Shown: positions 1-5,199 of the stretch, piece after piece
Numbering within the stretch: position 1 is the stretch's first letter
Layout of the letters: each line of letters starts with the position of its first letter
Assembly: GCA_022798035.1 (NCBI GenBank)
Contig: JAAWLS010000176.1
Location: 1 to 5,314, forward strand
Length of the DNA: 5,314 nt
DNA from: Lachnospiraceae bacterium
GTDB lineage: Bacteria; Bacillota; Clostridia; Lachnospirales; Lachnospiraceae
Direction: 5' to 3'
Translations under genes and position numbers: made by a program
Notes under the pieces: generated by a model
The model's database searches: none
What the model saw: only the letters and a program-made list of their open reading frames with translations
What the model was told of the DNA's origin: nothing

Positions 1-87
1 GTGTAGTGGGCTACATTGACTAAATTCAGCATGAAATCTGGTGTGAAGTGGGGCGGCAGATTGCGGGAATGAATTTTAAGACACGCT
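1..87. other. Non-coding stretch downstream of the putative toxin gene
   Basis: No gene is supported here. A short hairpin is visible at 2-15 (TGTAG / CTACA around a TGGG loop). No T-rich intrinsic terminator is seen after the minus-strand stop at 88, so transcription of the upstream operon may run past the window edge. A plus-strand reading from position 3 gives only VVGYID before a stop at 21-23; it could be the tail of a gene entering from the left, but six codons cannot establish that. Confidence 0.4.
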
Positions 88-909
88 CTAGCCCCATAAT
101 AAAAAGTTTCTTAAGTACTCTGGTATATTCTGAACATTTAGCAGCCATCCTATAATTATAATAACTGCACCCGCTGAACAAAAAATATTTATGTAACATA
201 TCCGAAGCCCTTGCGTCTTTTCACTGCGGCCGCCTGTATTAATCAGGAGAATGAATTTAATCAGCATATATATTACGTTGAGTAATACGGCGGCCAAAAT
301 ATCAACAATTAATAATAACCGAAAAATACTTCCTTCATTAATGTTCTGTAATACAGAAGAGGAAAAAGTAATCCCTCCCACAAAAGCTAACACTATCGCA
401 GCAAAAATGCCCAAAATGGAAATATACTCTTTTTCAATCCCTTTTACTTCCTGATTTAAATTGTTTTTCGCTTCCTCTATGCTTTGTGCAAAAATATTAT
501 TGGCATTCTCTATTTGATGCAGCGCCAATTGAAAATGATCATATATTCTGATTGTCATTTCCCTGCACTCCGGGGAAACTGAATTATTTTCATCTAAAAC
601 ATACAGTAATAGCATTTCTACATTAGAGGCAAAAGTTGAACGTTTACTCATGTCTAATGAAAAAATATAATTGCTAATCTCAGAGTACAATACTCTGTCT
701 ATCTTCTCTTTGGATTCCAAATAATCTTTAATATTTTTTACCGTAATTTCTGGTTTATACAGATTACCTTCCAGACACAAAGCCTTACAGACAGCATTTA
801 TACTGCGTTTATTATAGATAAATTTTCTGGAATTTTCCAACGACGCATATTCGCTGCTGCCGGATTCTGTGTTATCATCTCTTTTTAATAATAAATCAAC
901 TTTATTCAT
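88..909 (-). CDS. Three-TM membrane protein, putative toxin of a Panacea toxin-antitoxin pair
   Basis: This 273-aa protein has a soluble, mostly charged N-terminal half and a helical, coiled-coil-like stretch at about residues 124-160. Three strongly hydrophobic segments follow at about 162-187, 196-223 and 237-258. There is no signal peptide, so it should sit in the inner membrane by its C-terminal part. The ATG overlaps the last 8 nt of the upstream Panacea gene (ATGAATAA), and an AAGGA motif lies about 9 nt before it, so translational coupling is likely. Known: Panacea-domain antitoxins are typically encoded beside diverse toxins, some of them membrane proteins. Inferred: this is the toxin partner, perhaps acting by membrane depolarisation. 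I recognise no catalytic motif, so the activity is not shown by sequence. An alternative is a membrane sensor or effector of a phage-defence pair. Confidence 0.75.
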   Translation of the reverse strand: MNKVDLLLKRDDNTESGSSEYASLENSRKFIYNKRSINAVCKALCLEGNLYKPEITVKNIKDYLESKEKIDRVLYSEISNYIFSLDMSKRSTFASNVEMLLLYVLDENNSVSPECREMTIRIYDHFQLALHQIENANNIFAQSIEEAKNNLNQEVKGIEKEYISILGIFAAIVLAFVGGITFSSSVLQNINEGSIFRLLLIVDILAAVLLNVIYMLIKFILLINTGGRSEKTQGLRICYINIFCSAGAVIIIIGWLLNVQNIPEYLRNFLLWG

Positions 910-1384
910 TAAAATATTTCCTTATTGCATCAACTGTTATCTCATTATTTTGATTACGGACATAAGCATCTTTCCACGGCGCCTGATTATGGGTTAGATT
1001 TACCAAGTCTGTCGCTGTATAGTCTGAAAATCTATTCACTACTTCGTCTATCAGCCTGCGATCTTTTCTGGCAATCAGATGATCGGTATATTTTTTTCTC
1101 TCCGTTTCCCAGGGAGTCTCTTCATTGAACTCTAAATATGAAGCAATTGTGGGGATATCTCCGCCGCCATATTGCTTGTATTCACGGTAGGCTTCCGGAA
1201 CTACCGGGCCGAAATCCCATGCTTCTATCTTTTCACCAAAACACGGCTCTTTCCTCTCTGAATTAATCAGAAAATAAGCCTGAATAAAATACAAAATCTT
1301 CTGTAATTTTAAATTAGAAATGCCGTAATCCTGTTCATTACTATAATTTATCACATATCTGCAAATATCTAATACAGGGTACAT
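902..1384 (-). CDS. Panacea-domain (DUF4065 / SocA-like) protein, putative antitoxin
   Basis: This 160-aa protein shows the hallmarks of the Panacea domain almost end to end. It has an ISNLKLQKILYF helix at residues 22-33, the EAWDFGPVVPEAY block at 54-66 followed by YKQYGGGDI, and the C-terminal LTHNQAPW signature at 130-137. Family members include SocA, the Caulobacter antitoxin and proteolytic adaptor, and the phage-encoded GepA; many others neutralise unrelated toxins encoded next door. The ATG at 1384 is preceded by a strong AGAGGTGG ribosome site about 5 nt upstream. The gene is first in a two-gene operon and its end overlaps the membrane-protein gene by 8 nt. An upstream TTGACT-17-TAGCAT promoter should drive it. 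No separate DNA-binding domain is seen, so autoregulation is not obvious. The family call is firm; the antitoxin role is inferred from neighbourhood. Confidence 0.88.
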   Translation of the reverse strand: MYPVLDICRYVINYSNEQDYGISNLKLQKILYFIQAYFLINSERKEPCFGEKIEAWDFGPVVPEAYREYKQYGGGDIPTIASYLEFNEETPWETERKKYTDHLIARKDRRLIDEVVNRFSDYTATDLVNLTHNQAPWKDAYVRNQNNEITVDAIRKYFNE

Positions 1385-1420
1385 TTTGCCACCTCTTTCT
1401 AACGTATCTGTCTTTCTCTT

Positions 1421-1449
1421 ATGCTAACACAAGATTCTTCACAAGTCAA
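1421..1449 (-). promoter_or_regulatory. Sigma-A-type promoter of the Panacea/membrane-protein operon
   Basis: On the minus strand TTGACT (1449-1444) is followed after exactly 17 bp by TAGCAT (1426-1421). A TGT immediately upstream of the -10 gives an extended -10 element. Transcription would start near 1414, leaving about a 30-nt leader with the AGAGGTGG ribosome site before the ATG at 1384. Confidence 0.75.
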
Positions 1450-1458
1450 TAATTTTCT

Positions 1459-1472
1459 CGAATGTTTGTTCT
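1459..1472. promoter_or_regulatory. LexA/SOS-box-like palindrome, copy 1
   Basis: CGAATGTTTGTTCT matches 10 of 14 positions of the Gram-positive LexA (DinR) box CGAACATATGTTCG. It keeps the CGAA and GTTC half-sites. It lies 9 bp upstream of the -35 of the minus-strand operon, centred near -51 from the predicted start. It is weaker than copy 2. It could instead bind another regulator recognising a similar palindrome. Confidence 0.5.
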
Positions 1473-1488
1473 TTTTTGCTGCGCTTTA

Positions 1489-1502
1489 GGAACATATATT
1501 CG
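1489..1502. promoter_or_regulatory. LexA/SOS-box-like palindrome, copy 2
   Basis: GGAACATATATTCG matches 12 of 14 positions of the Gram-positive LexA box CGAACATATGTTCG. It lies 8 bp upstream of the -35 of the Nudix promoter, centred about 50 bp before the predicted start. Its centre is 30 bp from that of copy 1, close to three helical turns, so two bound dimers would face the same side of the DNA. Classic LexA boxes often overlap the core promoter, and this one does not, which is the main reason for caution. Confidence 0.55.
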
Positions 1503-1510
1503 AAAAATAC

Positions 1511-1539
1511 TTGACTTTTGTACTGAAAAAGACTATAAT
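1511..1539 (+). promoter_or_regulatory. Sigma-A promoter of the Nudix/ATPase genes
   Basis: TTGACT (1511-1516), a 17-bp spacer and a perfect TATAAT (1534-1539) form a near-consensus vegetative promoter. The predicted start is near 1546, about 30 nt before the ATG at 1576. It points away from the Panacea operon promoter and has the same -35 sequence and spacer length. Confidence 0.88.
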
Positions 1540-1562
1540 TCCAAGAAATAAAACAATTCGGC

Positions 1563-1569
1563 AGAGGTG
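1563..1569 (+). promoter_or_regulatory. Ribosome binding site deciding the Nudix start
   Basis: AGAGGTG ends 6 nt before the ATG at 1576. A GTG start at 1567 would lie inside this Shine-Dalgarno sequence and have none of its own, so the ATG is preferred. Confidence 0.8.
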
Positions 1570-1575
1570 TGCTTT

Positions 1576-2007
1576 ATGGAAATAAAATTTTATGACCAGG
1601 TAGAAGATAATCTTTTAAAATTTGCAGTCATTGTCTCCCGCTCCAATGGAAAATGGGTCTTCTGCAAACACAAAGAACGTACAACTTATGAATGTCCCGG
1701 CGGACACAGAGAAGAACAGGAAACTATCCTGCAGGCAGCCCACCGGGAATTACAGGAAGAAACCGGCGCAATTTCTTATACCTTAAAACCAATATGCCCA
1801 TATTCCGTTACCGACAGCATCACGGAGATCACCTCTTACGGAATGCTCTATTATGCTGATATCCACAGCTTCGAACCCGAACTGCACAGTGAAATAGAAA
1901 AGATCCTGCTGCTAAAGGATCTGCCCAAAGCACGCCAGTGGACTTACCCAGAGATTCAACCGCTGCTGCTGGAGCGTGTTTCCGGGGCAGTGACACTTAC
2001 GTTATAG
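1576..2007 (+). CDS. Nudix hydrolase, YtkD / 8-oxo-dGTP diphosphatase-like
   Basis: This 143-aa Nudix protein hydrolyses a nucleoside diphosphate linked to another moiety, with Mg2+ bound by the Nudix helix. The full Nudix box is present at residues 43-65 and fits GX5EX7REUXEEXGU exactly: G43, E49, R57, E58, E61, E62, G64. The preceding KFAVIVSR...WVFCKHKERTTYECPGG context resembles YtkD-like hydrolases of Firmicutes, some of which clean 8-oxo-dGTP from the nucleotide pool. The substrate cannot be read from sequence. The ATG at 1576 is chosen over an upstream GTG because the ribosome site AGAGGTG lies directly before it. The gene has its own near-consensus promoter, diverges from the Panacea operon and probably continues into the ATPase gene 105 bp downstream. 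A LexA-like box upstream would fit a damage-response role, but that is inference. Confidence 0.9.
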   Translation: MEIKFYDQVEDNLLKFAVIVSRSNGKWVFCKHKERTTYECPGGHREEQETILQAAHRELQEETGAISYTLKPICPYSVTDSITEITSYGMLYYADIHSFEPELHSEIEKILLLKDLPKARQWTYPEIQPLLLERVSGAVTLTL

Positions 2008-2034
2008 AATTCATAAATGATAACGCCGCTGCTG

Positions 2035-2058
2035 ACCTGTATTCCCATGAAAACAGGT
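2035..2058. repeat. Inverted repeat in the Nudix-ATPase gap
   Basis: ACCTGT (2035-2040) and ACAGGT (2053-2058) form a 6-bp stem around a 12-nt loop, with two further A-T pairs possible inside. No T-run follows, so this is not a convincing terminator. It could be an mRNA hairpin or an operator. Confidence 0.3.
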
Positions 2059-2076
2059 ATCGTCAAACAGAACCAG

Positions 2077-2094
2077 GCGATATCGCAATTTGCG
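2077..2094. repeat. Overlapping palindromes in the leader of the ATPase gene
   Basis: GCGATATCGC (2077-2086) is a perfect 10-bp palindrome. It runs into CGCAATTTGCG (2084-2094), a second palindrome with a one-base centre. They end 18 bp before the ATG at 2113, close to the ribosome site. An operator or a translation-modulating hairpin is possible; chance is not excluded. Confidence 0.35.
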
Positions 2095-2101
2095 CAGAAA
2101 C

Positions 2102-2107
2102 GGAGAG
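2102..2107 (+). promoter_or_regulatory. Ribosome binding site deciding the ATPase start
   Basis: GGAGAG ends 5 nt before the ATG at 2113. The in-frame ATG at 2017 has no comparable site. The 32 extra residues it would add do not resemble the start of the family, whose domain begins with the MDIKIPVGRSDF region. Confidence 0.75.
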
Positions 2108-2112
2108 ATATA

Positions 2113-3786
2113 ATGGATATAAAAATTCCCGTAGGACGTTCTGATTTCACAGACATCCGCCAAAACGGCTACTACTTTGCAGATAAAAGCGGTTTCATTG
2201 AAGAATTATTAAAGACAGACGCCACTCAGGTAACTTTGATTACCCGCCCGCGCAGATTTGGAAAAACACTTGCAATGAGCATGCTTGCAGAGTTTTTTGA
2301 TGTACAAAAAGACAGCCGTCAATTATTTTCAGGCCTCTCAATTGCAGACAATACAGCGCTTTGCAAAAACTGGATGAACCAGTATCCTACCCTGTTTCTG
2401 TCATTCCGGGATGTAGACGGACTTAACTTTTCCAGCGCCTATGCACAGCTTGTATCGGTTCTGGCTGAACTTTACAAAAAACATCTGTACCTGACAGAGA
2501 GCGGCAAAATGAATCAATTTGATCAAGACCTCTTCTTTCAAACAGCCGCGGAACAGCCGAATTTGAAAGTCCTCAAAAACAGCCTTTTAAAATTGACTCA
2601 GCTGATGGAAACTTATTACGGCAAACCCGTAATCCTTTTGATTGACGAATACGACGTACCCCTTGCAAAAGCAAGCGAAAAAAACTATTATCCTGAAATG
2701 CTGGACGTAATCAAGGGAATTATGAAAGCGATCAAAGATAACAGTTCCCTGAAATTTGCAGTTATCACCGGCTGTCTGAGAATTGCTAAAGAAAGTATTT
2801 TTACCGGAACCAATAATTTTGTCTCTGATACTATTTCCGACACTCGTTTCAATGAATATTTCGGTTTCACTCACCAGGATGTAAATAAACTGCTGGAATG
2901 CACCGGACTGACCGCTTACAAGGCGCAGATTAAAGAATGGTATAACGGCTACCGTTTTGGTAATTTTGAAATTTACTGCCCCTGGGATGTGATGAATTAC
3001 GTAAATGCACTGCTCTTAGACCCGTCTTCTATACCGAAGAATTATTGGGAAAATACCAGCGACAACGGAATCATACGCAGCTTTTTAAACAGAACGGATT
3101 TTGACGTCAATGATAAATTTGAAACTCTGCTTGCAGGCGGATCTATTGTTGAGGAAATTGAAGAAAATCTCACTTATGATGTTCTGGAATCCTCTGAGAA
3201 AAATCTTTGGACTCTTCTGTATCTGTCAGGTTATCTGACGAAAGCAGCATCTAAAGAGATTTCCATCCAGCCGCTGCCGCCGGAACATTTTGCTCTGAGA
3301 ATCCCAAACGCAGAAGTTATGGGAATTTTCAAAAAAAGCATCAAATCATGGTTTACAGAATATTCTGCCAAACAGGACAGACGAAAACTATTTACCGCTC
3401 TATGGAATGGGGAGCACTCAGAACTTACATCTCTGATTTCAGATTTGCTATTTGATACCATCAGTTATCATGATTACAAAGAAAGCTTTTACCACGCTTT
3501 TCTCACCGGACTGTTTTCAAATGCAGGTTTCCGGGTAGAATCAAATTATGAAAACGGACTGGGAAGATCTGATCTCGTTATAAAAGACAGAAAAAACCGA
3601 AGGGCCGCTGTGTTAGAGGCAAAATGGGCCAATTCTGAAGAAAAATTAGAATCCGAATGTCAAAAAGCCCTGAAACAAATCGAAGAAAAGCAATATGCAC
3701 AAAAAATAGAACATGACGGATTCCGGAATGTGCAGCGCTACGGTATCGCATTTTTTCATAAAAAATGCCTTATAAAAAAAGGTTGA
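2113..3786 (+). CDS. AAA-ATPase-like protein with C-terminal PD-(D/E)XK nuclease domain
   Basis: This 557-aa protein has the two-domain layout of the AAA-ATPase-like (PF09820) plus PD-(D/E)XK (PF08011, formerly DUF1703) family, at the usual length. The N-terminal domain carries a Walker A variant RPRRFGKT at residues 45-52 and Walker B VILLIDEYD at 173-181. It also has the ITGCLRIAKESIF block near 218-230 and the family signature WYNGYRFG...IYCPWDV at 276-293. The C-terminal nuclease domain is intact: GRSDL with D487, LEAKW with E502 and K504, then QIEEKQY at 522-528. ATP binding and metal-dependent DNA or RNA cleavage are predicted, but the biological role of the family is not settled; many gut bacteria carry several paralogues. 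It lies 105 bp after the Nudix gene with no terminator or clear promoter between, so co-transcription is likely. The ATG at 2113 is preferred over one at 2017 on ribosome-site grounds. Confidence 0.9.
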   Translation: MDIKIPVGRSDFTDIRQNGYYFADKSGFIEELLKTDATQVTLITRPRRFGKTLAMSMLAEFFDVQKDSRQLFSGLSIADNTALCKNWMNQYPTLFLSFRDVDGLNFSSAYAQLVSVLAELYKKHLYLTESGKMNQFDQDLFFQTAAEQPNLKVLKNSLLKLTQLMETYYGKPVILLIDEYDVPLAKASEKNYYPEMLDVIKGIMKAIKDNSSLKFAVITGCLRIAKESIFTGTNNFVSDTISDTRFNEYFGFTHQDVNKLLECTGLTAYKAQIKEWYNGYRFGNFEIYCPWDVMNYVNALLLDPSSIPKNYWENTSDNGIIRSFLNRTDFDVNDKFETLLAGGSIVEEIEENLTYDVLESSEKNLWTLLYLSGYLTKAASKEISIQPLPPEHFALRIPNAEVMGIFKKSIKSWFTEYSAKQDRRKLFTALWNGEHSELTSLISDLLFDTISYHDYKESFYHAFLTGLFSNAGFRVESNYENGLGRSDLVIKDRKNRRAAVLEAKWANSEEKLESECQKALKQIEEKQYAQKIEHDGFRNVQRYGIAFFHKKCLIKKG

Positions 3787-3850
3787 ATATATCTGCAAAC
3801 ATGCTCTAAAAATTACACTTGCGCCCTGCACCTTAGAAACTGTTTAAAAT

Positions 3851-3878
3851 AGAGTGGAAAATCTGACTTTTCCACTCT
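3851..3878 (-). terminator. Hairpin terminator between convergent genes
   Basis: A perfect 11-bp stem (AGAGTGGAAAA 3851-3861, TTTTCCACTCT 3868-3878) encloses a 6-nt loop. Read on the minus strand the stem is followed by ATTTTAAAC, a short T-rich tail suited to termination of the fructuronate reductase gene 77 bp upstream. On the plus strand no T-run follows, although the A/T-rich base of the stem could give weak bidirectional activity for the ATPase gene ending at 3786. Confidence 0.75.
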
Positions 3879-3955
3879 GCATATCTGAAATATTTCCATC
3901 TATCATCCGTAAACCCTTGTACACGCATGCGTTTGCCAAAAATGACAAAGCATCT

Positions 3956-4801
3956 CTATACTCCGGAGTAAGCGGAATATCCTGCATCAATGGGGAGCAC
4001 AATGCCGGTGATTGCACTGGCTGCCTTGTCATCGCAGAGAAAAAATACACCGCCCAAAAGCTCTTCTCCTTCCACAAAACGCCCCATAGGGGTGCCTGCC
4101 AGAATCTTATTGGAACGGGGCGTGGGCGTGCCGTCTTCTTGAAACAGCAGCGAGCGGTTCTGATTAGAAACCAAAAATCCCGGCGCAATGGCATTGCAGC
4201 GGATGCCTGTTCCGGCAAAGTGGGTGGCCAGCCACTGGGTAAAATTAGACACTGCCGCCTTTGCCCCGGAGTAAGCCGGAATCTTTGTAAGCGGAATATA
4301 CGCATTCATGGAAGAAACATTCAGAATACAGCCGGATTCTCTTTCCGCCATCTCTTTTGCAAACACCTGGGTGGGCAGCAGAGTCCCCTGGAAATTCAGT
4401 TTAAAGACAAAATCCACACCGCTGGGATCAAGGTCAAAAAAGGTTTTCTGTCCCTCCTTTTTTTCGTGATGGTACTCATTGTCCGTGGTGGCGCGGGGAT
4501 TGTTGCCGCCGGCTCCGTTGATTAAGATGTCACAGGGGCCTAAATCTGTCAGAACCTTCTGATGGACAGATTCTAATTCTTCCGAATCCAGGACGTTGGC
4601 TTTGTAGCCTTTGCAGATATGGCCTTCCGCTTCTGCTTCTTCGGCTAATTTTTTGACTGCCTCTTCGTTTAAGTCCAGGGCGGCCACTTTGGCTCCCGCC
4701 TGGGCAAAGGCTTTTGCCATGGTGCCGCAGAGTATGCCGCCGGCTCCGGTTACTACGACAACTTTATTGGTGAAATCTATTTTTAATGGTAATTCTAACA
4801 T
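3956..4801 (-). CDS. uxuB: Fructuronate reductase / D-mannonate oxidoreductase, SDR family (UxuB/YjmF type)
   Basis: This 281-aa short-chain dehydrogenase is full length. It resembles the Bacillus-type UxuB (YjmF), which interconverts D-fructuronate and D-mannonate with NAD(H) in the cytosolic hexuronate catabolic route. The glycine-rich nucleotide loop TGAGGILCG is at residues 18-26. An acidic D43 at the end of beta-2 suggests NAD(H) preference. INGAGG is at 94-99, and the catalytic set N136, S164, Y177 and K181 (YSGAK) is complete. The block NHP/NNPRATTDNEY, the LNFQGTLLPTQVFAKEM stretch and the C-terminal YSAYSGV are typical of the mannonate oxidoreductase subgroup. AAGGA lies about 7 nt before the ATG. 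No other uronate gene is in the window, so it stands alone here or heads a unit cut by the repeats upstream. It looks GC-richer than the Panacea operon. No convincing promoter was found; TATAGT at 4826-4821 lacks a good -35. Confidence 0.9.
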   Translation of the reverse strand: MLELPLKIDFTNKVVVVTGAGGILCGTMAKAFAQAGAKVAALDLNEEAVKKLAEEAEAEGHICKGYKANVLDSEELESVHQKVLTDLGPCDILINGAGGNNPRATTDNEYHHEKKEGQKTFFDLDPSGVDFVFKLNFQGTLLPTQVFAKEMAERESGCILNVSSMNAYIPLTKIPAYSGAKAAVSNFTQWLATHFAGTGIRCNAIAPGFLVSNQNRSLLFQEDGTPTPRSNKILAGTPMGRFVEGEELLGGVFFLCDDKAASAITGIVLPIDAGYSAYSGV

Positions 4802-4881
4802 GGTGTTTTCCTTTCTGTATACTATAAATTTTTACTATGCTGCAAGGGGATTTTTTATGCTGTGGAAACGGACGGAAGGGT

Positions 4882-4909
4882 CGGCCCGGCTCTGCCTGTG
4901 TATTGCACA
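4882..4909. repeat. 28-bp direct repeat, copy 1
   Basis: A GC-rich 28-mer beginning CGGCCCGGCTCTGCC recurs at 4949-4976 with a single T/C difference at its position 21; the two copies start 67 bp apart. In this copy CCTGTG (4895-4900) and CACAGG (4906-4911) can form a 6-bp stem. The high GC content contrasts with the AT-rich DNA just upstream of uxuB. Confidence 0.85.
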
Positions 4910-4948
4910 GGGTTCACGCTCTGTATGCTAATGTACGTCTTTTTGGGG

Positions 4949-4976
4949 CGGCCCGGCTCTGCCTGTGTACTGCACA
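4949..4976. repeat. 28-bp direct repeat, copy 2
   Basis: Second copy of the 28-mer, differing from the first at one base. Its last nine bases are the first unit of the TACTGCACA tandem array that follows. Confidence 0.85.
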
Positions 4977-4994
4977 TACTGCACGTACTGCACA
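4968..4994. repeat. 9-bp tandem triplet TACTGCAC(A/G)
   Basis: TACTGCACA, TACTGCACG and TACTGCACA follow one another without gaps. The array grows out of the 3' end of the second 28-bp repeat, which suggests slippage expansion of that end. Confidence 0.85.
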
Positions 4995-4995
4995 A

Positions 4996-5199
4996 ACTCC
5001 GCGTTGGTGAAATGTCAGTTTTTGGTCTGGGTATTCGGGAGCAAACCGTGTGGCAAATATAAAAACTTTGCATTGAAAAATGCCAGTTTAAGTCTGTTAT
5101 TCCAGGATCTGATTGTGCACAGAATATAATACTTTGCATTGAAAAAATGCCAGCCTAAGTCAGTTATTCCGGAATCTGGCCGTGTGCCAAATATAAAGG
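4996..5199. repeat. Three imperfect tandem copies of a 66-69-bp unit
   Basis: Units begin near 4996, 5065 and 5131. Shared landmarks are ACTTTGCATTGAAAA..TGCCAG, then AAGTC.GTTATTCC, then GTG..C.AAATATAA. Units 2 and 3 agree at roughly four of five bases; unit 1 is more diverged. A partial fourth copy may follow from 5200 (CTCCGC..., as in unit 1). Units 2 and 3 carry a small stem GCATT / AATGC around GAAA (5070-5083) and GAAAA (5136-5150). A one-base length change in the A-run shifts the reading frame between units, so the repeat is not preserved as protein. Confidence 0.8.

Noticed and set aside
3..23. Possible plus-strand gene tail (VVGYID) entering from the left edge
   Set aside because: Six codons are not evidence for a gene.
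2017..2112. 32-residue N-terminal extension of the ATPase protein
   Set aside because: It has no good ribosome site and the family N-terminus starts at the ATG at 2113, which has GGAGAG correctly spaced.
3844..4305. 153-codon open frame on the minus strand overlapping the 3' half of the fructuronate reductase gene
   Set aside because: It overlaps a fully conserved SDR coding region in another frame, has no recognisable domain and is Pro/Arg-rich as expected for a shadow frame.
3854..4525. 223-codon open frame on the plus strand across uxuB
   Set aside because: It is antisense to a gene with complete SDR motifs, starts inside the terminator hairpin and has no family resemblance.
4862..4875. 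Catabolite-response (cre)-like sequence TGGAAACGGACGGA upstream of uxuB
   Set aside because: The left half fits but the right half lacks the TTnCA arm, so the palindrome needed for CcpA binding is poor.
4996..5199. CRISPR array
   Set aside because: The units are contiguous imperfect 66-69-bp repeats without unique spacers of constant length, and no cas gene is present.
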